Shown: positions 48,129 to 57,770, numbered from the stretch's first letter. The stretch is 64,000 bases of DNA from Ningiella ruwaisensis (GCF_004798935.1 NZ_RAHT01000006.1:273246-337245), one strand, 5' to 3'. Translations and numbers: made by a program. The notes: generated by a model not told the origin, from the letters alone.

Positions 48129-48391
48129 TGCTATTCCTTTTTCGTCAACCTCAACATGTTGCTATGGTCGATACTTACTAAAGATTTATAACTATACTTT
48201 AGTATAATTACGCAGTTTATCTTAAGGCGCAGCAAAATTACAAAGAATTATTTTAGAATGCTCTATGGTTTTTGTGATGTGTTTAAGTATTTACTTGCCT
48301 TTATTTCCTGTTTTTTCGATTTAACTTTTGCTGCGCTATTTCCGATATATCAGCATTGGGGCATCTCAAACTAAACATCATTGCGAATACT

Positions 48392-49960
48392 ATGAAAAGA
48401 AATGCAAGTGTGACAAATACCGAATATAAATTTTCCAAGGCTCAACGTTTGATATCATCAACCGATGCGAGAGGCGTTATTACTCATTGCAATGATGATT
48501 TTGTTGAAGTGAGCGGGTTTACGCGCGACGAGTTAATTGGCAAAAACCATAATATTGTAAGACATCCAGATATGCCAAAGGCCATATTCAAAGAAATGTG
48601 GGACACCTTAAAACAAGGTCAAGTCTGGATGGGTTTAGTTAAAAATAGACGAAAAAATGGCGATTACTACTGGGTATCAGCCTTTGTCACCCCAATTTTC
48701 GAAAACAACAAAATTGTGGGTTTCGAATCAGTTCGAATCAACGCAAGCGAAGAAGAGAAAAACCTTGCTGAAAATGCCTATTCGCGGGTTAAAGCGAATA
48801 AGCCTGCGCGGTCTGCAAGCGAACTAACTACACACTTTGCTGGCCAGCTCATTCCTTACTTTCTTATTGGACTGGCGGCCCTTGCGGCAATCAAATTCGC
48901 GACTAATGATACACTTGCCTCATTCCTGAGTTTTGCATTCATCATTTTTGCTGGTGTAATGTCTCTATGGTTTCGGAACAAGGACATGCAGGACATTCTC
49001 GACAACTGTCCTCATTCATATTCCAATCAAACAGTAGCACATACTTACTTTAGGGATACAGGCTTAAAAGCGCGAGTAAAACTGGCACTAAATTGTGAGC
49101 AAGCCAGAAGCCGTACGGCACTTACACGAATTGGCGATTCTCTTTCAACGCTATCAGTCATTGCAAAAGAAGGGCAATCCTCTGTTGCCAGTACGAATCA
49201 AGCAGTTACGCAACAAGAAAAAGCCACCCAACAAATTGCTGAAGCAATCAGTCAAATGTCGCAAGCTATTTCGCAAGTGGCGATGAGCATTGAAACAAGC
49301 GCTAACAAAACCAATGAATCCAGTGAAACGGTAAGCAACAGTTTACACAACGCCGATTTGGCTACCGCTGCGATTCAGTCCTTAAAAGAGTCGGTTGAGC
49401 TAATCGCCAAAACGGTTGAGGCGCTTGCCAATTCAACAAGCCAAATTGGCAACGTTACCAGCACCATTTCTGACATCGCTGAACAAACCAACCTCTTAGC
49501 CTTAAATGCGGCTATTGAAGCCGCGCGAGCAGGTGAACAAGGCCGAGGATTCGCAGTTGTAGCCGATGAAGTCCGCTCACTGGCAAATAGAACGCGTGAA
49601 TTAACAGAAGAGATCCATCAAATCATCAGCGAATTGACTGAGCGCTCAACAAAAGCAGTTAGCGCGTCTCAGGGTGGCGTTAAAACGGCAAATGAAGGAA
49701 TTTCCATTGTTCAAAGAACTCAAAATGACCTAATGATCATTTCACAAGCCATGGACGCCATTCATAGCATGACCGTTGATATGGCTGGCGCGGTAGAAGA
49801 GCAAAGCACTGTGTCAGAACATATCGATCAACAAATCGCGAATATTGCAAACTCTGCCACCGACACTCGCAACAACGCCAATCAGTCGCTTGAGACCACA
49901 AATAAGCTAAGCGCCACCGTAGGTGAGCTAAACTCACTTGTGCGGCGTTTTCAAATATAA
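48392..49960 (+). CDS. Aer-like PAS methyl-accepting chemotaxis protein
   Basis: A 522-residue chemoreceptor. An N-terminal PAS domain (about 20-115: [22 protein letters not shown], then [14 protein letters not shown]) resembles the FAD-binding redox sensor of Aer. Two closely spaced membrane helices occupy about 155-200. The cytoplasmic signalling domain carries the conserved tip [19 protein letters not shown]. No periplasmic domain. ATG 48392 ([14 protein letters not shown]) aligns with Aer-type starts; the frame opens earlier with TTG. Ended by a good terminator. Confidence 0.9.
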   Translation: MKRNASVTNTEYKFSKAQRLISSTDARGVITHCNDDFVEVSGFTRDELIGKNHNIVRHPDMPKAIFKEMWDTLKQGQVWMGLVKNRRKNGDYYWVSAFVTPIFENNKIVGFESVRINASEEEKNLAENAYSRVKANKPARSASELTTHFAGQLIPYFLIGLAALAAIKFATNDTLASFLSFAFIIFAGVMSLWFRNKDMQDILDNCPHSYSNQTVAHTYFRDTGLKARVKLALNCEQARSRTALTRIGDSLSTLSVIAKEGQSSVASTNQAVTQQEKATQQIAEAISQMSQAISQVAMSIETSANKTNESSETVSNSLHNADLATAAIQSLKESVELIAKTVEALANSTSQIGNVTSTISDIAEQTNLLALNAAIEAARAGEQGRGFAVVADEVRSLANRTRELTEEIHQIISELTERSTKAVSASQGGVKTANEGISIVQRTQNDLMIISQAMDAIHSMTVDMAGAVEEQSTVSEHIDQQIANIANSATDTRNNANQSLETTNKLSATVGELNSLVRRFQI

Positions 49961-49974
49961 ACGTAAAGAATGGA

Positions 49975-49999
49975 AAAAGGGCATCGATGATGTCCTTTT
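49975..49999 (+). terminator. Intrinsic terminator of the chemoreceptor gene
   Basis: An 11-bp stem, AAAAGGGCATC (49975-49985) with GATGTCCTTTT (49989-49999) and a 3-base loop, including one G-T pair, ends in TTTT. It lies 14 bases after the stop codon. Confidence 0.75.
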
Positions 50000-50113
50000 A
50001 AAACGTGTAATAGTCGACCTCTTACCCGCATAATAAAAAGTAGACGTAGAGTTAGTCTAATTAAAACGATCTTTACCATTGAACGTTTCTTGATTCAGAC
50101 TCTTTTTTGCAGT

Positions 50114-50141
50114 TTGACAATCCTAATTACTATTTTAAAGA
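50114..50141 (+). promoter_or_regulatory. Candidate promoter upstream of the radical-SAM gene
   Basis: TTGACA (50114-50119), 16 bases, TAAAGA (50136-50141). The LexA box starts 15 bases downstream, a location where bound LexA would block transcription. The remaining sequence to the gene is AT-rich with no reading frame. Confidence 0.5.
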
Positions 50142-50155
50142 TAAATAACATATAA

Positions 50156-50171
50156 CTGTATATTTATACAG
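50156..50171. promoter_or_regulatory. LexA-binding site (SOS box)
   Basis: CTGTATATTTATACAG is a CTG-N10-CAG palindrome differing from the E. coli consensus core only in the central bases. It lies 117 bases before the start of the radical-SAM DNA-repair gene and is the only such box noticed in the window. Confidence 0.85.
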
Positions 50172-50287
50172 TTAAAGTATGCTATTGTTTGTCTAAAATT
50201 CAATTATCGATATATATGAGCCTTTTCAATCGACATTAGTGATCGGACTGTCTTTTTATAATTGATAAGGAAAAGTAATAGACTGCG

Positions 50288-51529
50288 ATGCAAGACAAAC
50301 TGATACAAAAACTTGAAATTCTTTCAGATGCAGCTAAGTATGATGCTTCATGTGCAAGCGGTTCGGCAGGTAAGCGAAAGGCCGGTAAAACCGATAAAAC
50401 TGGTATAGGCTCGCTTACAGGTGGTTCGGGTATATGCCACAGTTTTACCCCTGACGGACGATGTGTGTCGTTATTGAAGATTTTGATGACAAACTACTGT
50501 ATCTACGATTGTCATTATTGCATCAATAGAGTGTCAAGTAGCGTTCGTCGTGCCCGTTTCACTGTAAAAGAAACGGTAGATTTGACATTGAATTTCTACA
50601 AGCGCAATTATATTGAAGGCTTGTTTCTTAGTTCTGGAATTGTTGGCTCTCCGGATCTTACTATGGAAAGCATGGTGCGTATTGCAAAATCCTTGCGTAT
50701 TGACCATGGATTTAAGGGATATATTCATCTTAAGACGATTCCCAATGCCTCACCTGAACTGCAAACGGAAGCTGGCTTGTACGCCGATCGGCTTAGCATC
50801 AATGTAGAGATGCCGACGCAACCTTCATTAAACAAATATGCGCCAGAGAAGGACCTAGGTGCGATCCATGGCTCAATGAATACGTTAAAAGACAAAATAG
50901 CCGAACATAAAGCAGATAAATCGTATTCTGGTAAACGTCCTCCTAGTTTTGCTCCTGGCGGACAGTCAACTCAAATGATTGTAGGAGCTGACGATTCAAG
51001 TGATAAAATCATTTTAAAAACGAGCGTTAATCTTTATAAGCAACAAAAACTGCGTCGAGTTTATTACTCTGCATTCTCGCCGATACCAGATGCTTCTGAG
51101 GTCTTGCCACTTAAGCCAGCGCCATTGATGCGCGAGCATCGTCTTTATCAGGCTGACTGGTTATTACGCTTTTATGGATTTAATCTCGATGAAATATTGC
51201 AGAATGACATGCTTGATATGGAGCATGATCCTAAACTTGCATGGGCCTTACGCAATCGTCATGTATTTCCAATTGATTTAAACAAAGCCGACAAACAGCT
51301 TTTGTTACGAGTGCCGGGGCTTGGTGCTCGCACCGTACAAAAAATTCTGGCAATTCGTCGATATACAAAACTCAGTTGGGTCGACCTCACCAAAATGCGT
51401 TTACCATTACAAAAATTGAAACCTTTCATTAGTGTAAGTGACTATCTACCCGCTATTCATTTGCTCGATAGCGCACATTTTGAGCTGCAGTTCAAACAGC
51501 CGAAGCAGTTTGAGCTTTTCGCTACGTAA
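50288..51529 (+). CDS. Putative DNA modification/repair radical SAM protein
   Basis: A 413-residue protein of the uncharacterised radical-SAM family paired with a DUF4130 protein. The cluster-binding motif is CIYDCHYC (CX3CX2C, about residues 76-83). The region FLSSGIVGSPDLTMESMVRI follows. The C-terminus contains a helix-hairpin-helix DNA-binding motif (LLRVPGLGARTVQKILAIR). The partner gene begins 15 bases downstream. A perfect SOS box upstream predicts induction by DNA damage. Chemistry and substrate are unknown. Confidence 0.88.
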   Translation: MQDKLIQKLEILSDAAKYDASCASGSAGKRKAGKTDKTGIGSLTGGSGICHSFTPDGRCVSLLKILMTNYCIYDCHYCINRVSSSVRRARFTVKETVDLTLNFYKRNYIEGLFLSSGIVGSPDLTMESMVRIAKSLRIDHGFKGYIHLKTIPNASPELQTEAGLYADRLSINVEMPTQPSLNKYAPEKDLGAIHGSMNTLKDKIAEHKADKSYSGKRPPSFAPGGQSTQMIVGADDSSDKIILKTSVNLYKQQKLRRVYYSAFSPIPDASEVLPLKPAPLMREHRLYQADWLLRFYGFNLDEILQNDMLDMEHDPKLAWALRNRHVFPIDLNKADKQLLLRVPGLGARTVQKILAIRRYTKLSWVDLTKMRLPLQKLKPFISVSDYLPAIHLLDSAHFELQFKQPKQFELFAT

Positions 51530-51544
51530 GTTAATAATCATTAG

Positions 51545-52339
51545 ATGAAAACCATTTCAATTACTTCGGTACCTGGATACGACGAGTGGCGTATAGCATC
51601 AAGAGCGTGTTTAGCGCAATCCATCCCGCCGGAGGAGATTATTTGGCAAAGCTCGCAATCAATACAGGACGATCTGTTTGGCGATAACGGACAAACAACA
51701 AAGGTGTATGAACCAAAAGCAACTCATAGTATTCCCAAATCAGTCTTGGCGCTTTTTAAATATGCGTTGTGCCATAAGGATGCTAGCCGCTTTGCATTGT
51801 GCTATCGGGTTTTGTGGCGAGTGATATTCGAGAATAGAAACCTCATTCAGTTAAAAACTGATAACGACATTCTGCGGCTCAATGCTTTAGTCAAAGCGGT
51901 AAAACGGGATGCATATAAAATGAGCGCTTTTTTGCGATTTAGGAAGCTTGTAATCGAAGAACAAGAGCACTTTGTGGCTTGGTATGAGCCGGAACATTTT
52001 AGCTTGGAAATTAAACTTAATTTCTTTCAAACTCGCTTTAAAAATATGCGGTGGTCAATACTTACGCCTTATCGTGCAGCTCATTGGGACACAGAAAATC
52101 TCACATTGGGAGATAACCCTGATTCAAGCGCATACCCTGATGACGACCAGATTGAAAAATATTGGCTCACATATTACGCCAATATATTTAATCCCGCCCG
52201 TATTAAAAAAAGCGCGATGTTAAGCTCAATGCCCAAAAAGTACTGGAAAAATATGCCTGAAACAGCACTGATTGAAGATATGATAAATAAATCAAATGCG
52301 AGAGCCCGAAAAATGATACTTGATGGAAAAAAAAGCTAG
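51545..52339 (+). CDS. DUF4130 / TIGR03915-type putative DNA metabolism protein
   Basis: A 264-residue soluble protein always found with the radical-SAM partner. The sequence FLRFRKLVIEEQEHFVAWYEPEH and IEKYWLTYYANIFNPARIK is the conserved core. In some bacteria the same domain is fused to a UdgX-like uracil-DNA glycosylase; here it stands alone. It follows the radical-SAM gene by 15 bases and shares its LexA-controlled promoter. It is convergent with ybaB. Confidence 0.85.
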   Translation: MKTISITSVPGYDEWRIASRACLAQSIPPEEIIWQSSQSIQDDLFGDNGQTTKVYEPKATHSIPKSVLALFKYALCHKDASRFALCYRVLWRVIFENRNLIQLKTDNDILRLNALVKAVKRDAYKMSAFLRFRKLVIEEQEHFVAWYEPEHFSLEIKLNFFQTRFKNMRWSILTPYRAAHWDTENLTLGDNPDSSAYPDDDQIEKYWLTYYANIFNPARIKKSAMLSSMPKKYWKNMPETALIEDMINKSNARARKMILDGKKS

Positions 52340-52425
52340 TTTTTTCACATACTCACTGTCCAGACTCTACATTGATCAAGAGTGTGCGTTTATAGCCTTA
52401 TCTCGATTAATCGGGAGCGTTTGTT

Positions 52426-52752
52426 TTAAAACGGCATTTTGAAGCCTGGTGGTAAGTTCATTCCACCCGTGACTGAGGACATTTTCTCTTGACTGGCTTC
52501 TTGTACACGTCTTACCGCATCATTTATTGCCGCCGCCACTAAATCTTCCAGCATATCTTTATCGTCAGCCATCAGTGAGTCATCCACATCTACTCGACGC
52601 ACATTGTGATTGCAGGTCATGATAACTTTTACCATTCCCGCTCCAGACTCACCTGTTACTTCTAACTCAGCCAGCTCTTCTTGCGCTTTTTTCATGCGCT
52701 CTTGCATTTGCTGAGCCTGCTTCATCATGTTACCCATGCCACCTTTGAACAT
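52426..52752 (-). CDS. ybaB: YbaB/EbfC nucleoid-associated protein
   Basis: A 108-residue small DNA-binding protein. N-terminal [20 protein letters not shown] is the helical dimerisation arm; [20 protein letters not shown] is the conserved strand region. It lies 46 bases after dnaX. In most gammaproteobacteria recR follows directly; here the two are about 6.9 kb apart. Confidence 0.95.
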   Translation of the reverse strand: MFKGGMGNMMKQAQQMQERMKKAQEELAELEVTGESGAGMVKVIMTCNHNVRRVDVDDSLMADDKDMLEDLVAAAINDAVRRVQEASQEKMSSVTGGMNLPPGFKMPF

Positions 52753-52798
52753 GTTGACCTCTCTGTTAATAATTGAAATTCACAATAAAATCTTATCT

Positions 52799-55054
52799 TT
52801 ACCTTGATGTGATGGACTCAGGTATCACACGTGCATCAAACGCTTTTTTAAGCTCCTGAATGGAAGCGTCTGTTTCGACAATATTCTTTGCATACTCAAG
52901 TCGCATTGCATCTATCTGTTGCTGAAGCTCATAAGGCGAATTTGATACGTTTGCATACTGCACAGTAACTTCAATCTCTTGCCCATACTGGTCTTTGAGC
53001 GCCTGACGAATAGATTCTACACTCGACTTCTCATTAAGGTGGTGATGTGATTCGTTTATTTCAACGATCATTTGCTTATTCTTTATGCCCGACGAGCGCC
53101 CATGAATGAGTAATTGTCTTGCCAAGCCCCGAACATCCAGAGCGTCCACAAACTGACTCCACTTATCGATTTGAGCGGCACGTTCTAGCTTTTCACCGTT
53201 TTTAAGATAGGCGCTTAATTCAAAGTCCTTGTTACTGCTGATGGTATCAGCGTCAAGTGCTTGAGATGGCTCAACTGCGTTTTGAGCGCTTTCTTGCGCC
53301 TCGTCGTTTGAAATGTGTTCATCCTCATCGCTTGTATCAGCAAGAGCGATGGCGGCTTCATCCTTTACTAATTCATCTTTAGACGATATTTGTTCAGTCT
53401 CAGGAGACTTCGACGCGTGCGATTCTGTTTTTGAAACGGGTTCAGAGGCTAAAATTTCCTGCTCATAATCATTAAGCTCATCCGCTAAATTAACTAAATC
53501 TTGTATATCGGACCCTGCAACGTCATCGTTTGATTCGTTATTTTCAGACAAGCTTTGCGCGCTTGTGTAACTGTCGGAATGGACTTGTCCTGATGAATCA
53601 ATCGTCTCATCCTGCTCTGGAGGAAGGTTCAGTTCTTCATCGCTGGCAACAGGAGCCTGTTCACTGACCCATTCGGGCACGTCATTATTTGTGCTTGACT
53701 GCGGCTGTTCTAAAGCGACTTCCGGCTGTTTTTGTGCTGATTGTTGTGCTAATTTGTGCCGATTCAGCTCTTCTGAAGCTTCGTGATCTTCAGATTTTTC
53801 CGCGCTTTGACTATTTTGAATATCTTTGTGGTTTTCAGCAGTCTCTGCTTTATCTATTTCAGCGTTTTTTTTTAACTGCGATGCAGGCCTAATTTCGTTG
53901 GTAATACCGTCGCTGGTAATATCGTCTTCTTCAGCATGGCTTAAATCACTGAGATCCAAGTTCACATTTTGCGCCGGACTAAAAGCAAGCATGCGCATAA
54001 CAGTCATATGCAAGCCGGTAAGAGCATCAGGTGCATAAGGTAAGTCTCGCTTGCCATTCAATCCAATTTGATAAAGAAGCTGAATATGTTCAGGTGAAAC
54101 AGACTTGGCAAGGGTATAAACAGGTTTGGCGTGGCTAGTCTCAAGCTTACAAACGTCAGGCACAATTTGAGTTAGTGCAATCTGGTGCAATAATGCAAGA
54201 AGCTGAGATAATACTTGTGAATAATCTGGCGATTCGGCCGTAATTTGCGCAAGTTGTTCCATTGCGTTATTGGCATCACGTTCACATATGTATTTCACTA
54301 AGCGTAATACTTGATTCTTATCCAGTAAACCCAGCATATTGACAACCGTTGCCAAGCTTACTTTATTGTTGCCCTGTGCAATGGCTTGGTCGGTCAGGCT
54401 CAATGCATCCCGCATACTTCCCGCAGCTGCGCGCGCGATTTGAGAAAGCCCCTGCTCTTCAAACGCGATATTTTCCTCATGTAGAATATGCGAAAGTTGC
54501 TTTTGAATCTGTTCGCGACTCAGCGCTTTTAAACTGAATTGCAAACATCTCGATAAAATGGTGACGGGAAGCTTTTGTGGGTCAGTTGTAGCAAGCAAAA
54601 ATTTAACGTGCTCTGGTGGTTCTTCGAGCGTTTTTAATAGCGCATTGAAACTATGCTTTGATAGCATATGCACTTCGTCAATTAAATAGACCTTATACTT
54701 TCCTCGAGTGGGACGGTACTGAACGTTGTCCAGTAACTCTCGAGTATCTTCTACTTTGGTACGAGAAGCCGCATCAATTTCCAGTAAATCGACATAACGG
54801 CCGTCACTTATATCCCTGCAGGTGTCACACTTTCCGCAGGGATTAGCGCTTTGTCCCTCTTCGCAATTTAGCGATTTTGAAAAAATTCGCGCAATAGTCG
54901 TTTTTCCGACACCGCGCGTACCCGTGAATAAATACGCATGATGCAGCTTATTGTTTTCAAGTGCGTTGGTGATCGCATCTACGACATGCTGCTGCCCCAC
55001 CAATTCCGAAAAATTCTGAGGACGCCATTTTCGAGCAAGGACCTGATAGCTCAT
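52799..55054 (-). CDS. dnaX: DNA polymerase III tau (and gamma) subunit
   Basis: A 751-residue clamp-loader subunit. Walker A GTRGVGKTTIAR, zinc cysteines CGKCDTC, DEVHMLS Walker B, SRCLQFSLK sensor region. Domains I-III cover about 1-370, followed by a long acidic, low-complexity linker (about 375-620) and the C-terminal alpha/DnaB-binding part. The linker starts with an A9 run (plus-strand T9 53865-53873; codons L394-K395-K396-N397). A -1 shift there reaches TGA at 53861-53859 and would give a gamma form of about 398 residues. Confidence 0.96.
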   Translation of the reverse strand: MSYQVLARKWRPQNFSELVGQQHVVDAITNALENNKLHHAYLFTGTRGVGKTTIARIFSKSLNCEEGQSANPCGKCDTCRDISDGRYVDLLEIDAASRTKVEDTRELLDNVQYRPTRGKYKVYLIDEVHMLSKHSFNALLKTLEEPPEHVKFLLATTDPQKLPVTILSRCLQFSLKALSREQIQKQLSHILHEENIAFEEQGLSQIARAAAGSMRDALSLTDQAIAQGNNKVSLATVVNMLGLLDKNQVLRLVKYICERDANNAMEQLAQITAESPDYSQVLSQLLALLHQIALTQIVPDVCKLETSHAKPVYTLAKSVSPEHIQLLYQIGLNGKRDLPYAPDALTGLHMTVMRMLAFSPAQNVNLDLSDLSHAEEDDITSDGITNEIRPASQLKKNAEIDKAETAENHKDIQNSQSAEKSEDHEASEELNRHKLAQQSAQKQPEVALEQPQSSTNNDVPEWVSEQAPVASDEELNLPPEQDETIDSSGQVHSDSYTSAQSLSENNESNDDVAGSDIQDLVNLADELNDYEQEILASEPVSKTESHASKSPETEQISSKDELVKDEAAIALADTSDEDEHISNDEAQESAQNAVEPSQALDADTISSNKDFELSAYLKNGEKLERAAQIDKWSQFVDALDVRGLARQLLIHGRSSGIKNKQMIVEINESHHHLNEKSSVESIRQALKDQYGQEIEVTVQYANVSNSPYELQQQIDAMRLEYAKNIVETDASIQELKKAFDARVIPESITSR
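53837..53873 (-). promoter_or_regulatory. dnaX programmed frameshift/slippage site
   Basis: On the coding strand TTA-AAA-AAA-AAC is followed by GCTGAA. A -1 slip yields AAA-CGC-TGA, terminating two codons later. An AGCAG/CTGCT mini-hairpin (53837-53849 on the plus strand) lies just downstream. E. coli dnaX uses a similar slippery heptamer with an immediate -1 TGA and a downstream stem-loop. No strong upstream Shine-Dalgarno stimulator is visible. Confidence 0.65.
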
Positions 55055-55060
55055 GAATAT

Positions 55061-55597
55061 TTAATCACCGTCGAATTCACACAAAGCAAAGGGTTTTATA
55101 TTAGCGTCTTTTAAGCGTTGCTCGCCACCAATATCTGGCAGTGAAATAATAAAACCTGCATGGTCTGCTATCCCGCCAAGTCGGCGAATTAAATTAGCGG
55201 TGGCTACCATGGTGCCGCCTGTGGCAAGCAAATCATCGATCATTAATACATTGTCGCCCGCTTCAATTGCGTCTTTATGAATTTCGAGTTCATCTGTTCC
55301 ATATTCAAGTTCGTATGATTCAGATATCGTTTCTCTTGGTAATTTGCGAGGTTTTCTTACCGGTACAAAACCCACACCAAGTTCCAATGCGAGTGGCGCA
55401 CCAAATAAAAATCCACGGGCTTCAGTCCCTACTATTTTATCAAATTTAATATGGGCGTAATTTGCTTTTAATAAATCAATACAAGCCTGAAAGGCATCAT
55501 GACGTGATAACACACTGGTTACGTCACGAAACATTATCCCGGGTTTTGGATAGTCTGGAATAGTGGTTACTGCTTGCTTTATGAGCTCAACTGTCAC
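55061..55597 (-). CDS. apt: Adenine phosphoribosyltransferase
   Basis: A 178-residue purine salvage enzyme converting adenine and PRPP to AMP. The PRPP motif [14 protein letters not shown] and the flexible-loop region [20 protein letters not shown] are intact. N-terminal [16 protein letters not shown] is typical. Start is GTG 55597, with AGGA 6 bases upstream. It ends 6 bases before dnaX, consistent with the conserved apt-dnaX order. Confidence 0.96.
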   Translation of the reverse strand: MTVELIKQAVTTIPDYPKPGIMFRDVTSVLSRHDAFQACIDLLKANYAHIKFDKIVGTEARGFLFGAPLALELGVGFVPVRKPRKLPRETISESYELEYGTDELEIHKDAIEAGDNVLMIDDLLATGGTMVATANLIRRLGGIADHAGFIISLPDIGGEQRLKDANIKPFALCEFDGD

Positions 55598-55626
55598 GAG
55601 TAGTCCTTGTGTGTAGAATTATTATG

Positions 55627-55755
55627 CTAATGACTAAAAAAGAAAACATACCATCCGGCTAGTATGTGAAGCAGCGGGAATGCGACCAAGGCCCCCACAA
55701 TACCGAAAAAATACCACCAATTGAATGCTTCTTTATGTTCTTCGTTATTCGCCAT
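55627..55755 (-). CDS. Small single-helix membrane protein (42 aa)
   Basis: A 42-codon gene: hydrophilic start MANNEEHKEAFNWWYFF, then one membrane helix GIVGALVAFPLLHILAGW and a short aromatic tail. GGAAG lies 6 bases before the ATG. It lies 29 bases upstream of apt on the same strand. Not recognised. Aromatic W/Y/F clusters at both helix ends resemble small cytochrome or transporter accessory subunits, but no such complex is encoded next to it. Confidence 0.65.
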   Translation of the reverse strand: MANNEEHKEAFNWWYFFGIVGALVAFPLLHILAGWYVFFFSH

Positions 55756-55895
55756 CGAATGCTTCCTAACACCAATAAAAAAAGAGTCGGAATACTACTG
55801 TATTTGGGCCAAAAAAAACAGGTGTATATGTGCAAAGGCTGTAAATTTAGCTGAGCAAACACATCCATTTATAAGCTCTAGGATCACCAATGCAT

Positions 55896-57704
55896 TCAAT
55901 AGGAATAATCTATTACAAAAGGCAAATGCGTATAGCCACAGTGTTTTCGCTTTTCGTCAACATAAAACCGGGTGTTAATGTCTGTTCCCAGTACAACATT
56001 GGCATCAAATAACGAAAAACGAATAGGCTCTTTAAAATAACAATTCGCCTGAATGATATTTCGCCAGATACCCTCTTCTTTTGCTTTTAATGTTTTGCTT
56101 CCTTTATCAATCATAGAATACGTCTGATGCTGTTTTTCGTGCGTTAATAGCGTAAACGTACTGGGCGTATTGCGATTATCGTCTACACTTAATGTGAGCT
56201 GAGCTGCCATACCTGAAAACAAGTAATGAGCAAAACCAGCCATTTGTCGATGCTCTTTTCTAACATCGTTTTGGATTAATAGCGCCTGATTCCCCCCATC
56301 GACAATAAAAACGCCGTTTTCTCCAATTACTTCCAAGTTAACGGAATCGTCCTCTCTGGAATAAAGCAGTGCAGTTGTCTCATCCACGCCGACACTCAGT
56401 CTTGTTTTTGTAAATAAACTCAAGGCAATAAGCCTCGCCTCTCTATCCCTCTCTGAAAAATGCGTATCGACTGTGCCTAAGTCGAAAAGACCCGAACCAC
56501 CTGTGGGCAGATAAGTGACATCGTCAGGCTGTAAAGCATTTTCGCAAGACTCCATCGCACAGCGCTGGCTTGGTGCAAAAGCAGGAAAAACACCTCGTTT
56601 AATCGCTTGCTCGCTTGTTCCACTAGAAATCATCGGAATAGGTCGTTGCTCATAAACGCGACCTGCATGCACTGCCGCTCCTGCGCTTGTGCCGCCTACT
56701 ATCATTTTATTTAATCTGACTCTATCGCTTACTGCCTTCCAAAAGTCTGAAAAGTCAGTCCCATCCAAAATCAAACTAGCCAGTGTTTTGCTTTGATCAC
56801 CACCGTTAAAAAACAATCCGTGACTAGAACGCACGAGTTCTAATAGCTTTTCAGGTTGCTCACAATAATGCTTTTGTGTTTTGATTAGCGTCGGATAAAC
56901 TCTCGCTCTGTCATAAAGGTCAAAACGGGCTCTGACTTCATCCAAGCGCTCACATATATTTGGCACTTCTGTTTTTTTGGCAAGCGCGTAAGCCATGCTT
57001 TGATCCACAGGAAACCAAACAGCTTCAATATCTAGCGATTCGAATACTGATTGGTAAAAATCCACCACCTCGAAAGGATCGCGTGAAGATGCTGTTGAAA
57101 ATAATATGACAGGCTTTTGTTCTTGTTGCATCGCCTTGCGATATGCTTGGGCGACAAAGCGATGGTAAATCTCCTTAGATGAGGTGTTTTTTGTTAGCGG
57201 AACGCTTGCCAACTCCTTTAATCGTTTGCCATTACTGTCTAGCTGAACAAGTTCCATATGATCAAGAAAAGCAAAATAAGCAGCGTCAGGTAAGGCATTT
57301 AGCTTTTCATAGAGATCTAGTTCGTCTAATGCATCGAATAAAGCGTTTTTTGACAGGACGTCCTTAGGTAGCTCGTCATTTCCTAACTTTTTCTCCAGCA
57401 ACAAAACAATGTTCAGTAAAGCATCGCCACCCTCTTTTACCCAAGATTTTTTAATCGTTTCTTTAAGACTGTTTAGCTGAGCTTGAGTAAATTGGTATAG
57501 GATTTCACTACGCAAATTCTTCGCTTCAAGTGTCGAACTACAATTTTGAAGAGATAAACTGGAACATGTATGCAGCGCGCCGCCGGCAAGCATGATCTGA
57601 AACTCATTCTCATTTTTTATGTCTGTTCCAGCTAAACATGATGCCGCAGTAGTAAGTGATAAAATCAAAAAGTTCCTGACAAGCGCTGTATAATTTCTAC
57701 CCAT
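55896..57704 (-). CDS. Secreted cyanophycinase-like serine peptidase (S51) with large insertion
   Basis: A 602-residue exported protein. A signal sequence of about 20 residues ends in AASC (Cys23, possible lipobox). Peptidase S51 motifs in order: GG at about 41-42, NGGDQ (301-304), nucleophile Ser340 in GGTSAGAA, DTHFSERDRE with His415, and GVDE with Glu442. CphB-type enzymes are about 270 residues; here an extra helix-rich stretch of about 150 residues separates the first strand from the second (about 50-195). Cyanophycinases release beta-Asp-Arg dipeptides. ATG 57704 is chosen over GTG 57758. Divergent from the TonB receptor. Confidence 0.82.
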   Translation of the reverse strand: MGRNYTALVRNFLILSLTTAASCLAGTDIKNENEFQIMLAGGALHTCSSLSLQNCSSTLEAKNLRSEILYQFTQAQLNSLKETIKKSWVKEGGDALLNIVLLLEKKLGNDELPKDVLSKNALFDALDELDLYEKLNALPDAAYFAFLDHMELVQLDSNGKRLKELASVPLTKNTSSKEIYHRFVAQAYRKAMQQEQKPVILFSTASSRDPFEVVDFYQSVFESLDIEAVWFPVDQSMAYALAKKTEVPNICERLDEVRARFDLYDRARVYPTLIKTQKHYCEQPEKLLELVRSSHGLFFNGGDQSKTLASLILDGTDFSDFWKAVSDRVRLNKMIVGGTSAGAAVHAGRVYEQRPIPMISSGTSEQAIKRGVFPAFAPSQRCAMESCENALQPDDVTYLPTGGSGLFDLGTVDTHFSERDREARLIALSLFTKTRLSVGVDETTALLYSREDDSVNLEVIGENGVFIVDGGNQALLIQNDVRKEHRQMAGFAHYLFSGMAAQLTLSVDDNRNTPSTFTLLTHEKQHQTYSMIDKGSKTLKAKEEGIWRNIIQANCYFKEPIRFSLFDANVVLGTDINTRFYVDEKRKHCGYTHLPFVIDYSY

Positions 57705-57770
57705 AAAATATCTAATCCTAAACGAGTAAGCTATGACATAAAGTGGAAACAATGTCACAAATTTTGATGA

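Noticed and set aside
48194..48207. Palindrome TATACTTTAGTATA between the GGDEF/EAL gene and the chemoreceptor.
   Set aside because: Short and AT-rich in an AT-rich promoter region; symmetry of this size is expected by chance.
45654..52339. A genomic island or prophage at the recR-ybaB gap.
   Set aside because: No integrase, transposase, tRNA or flanking direct repeat was seen; the genes are ordinary chromosomal signalling and repair functions.
52323..52346. A-run / T-run around the end of the DUF4130 gene as a bidirectional terminator.
   Set aside because: The stem would be almost only A-T pairs around GCTAG and is too weak to call.
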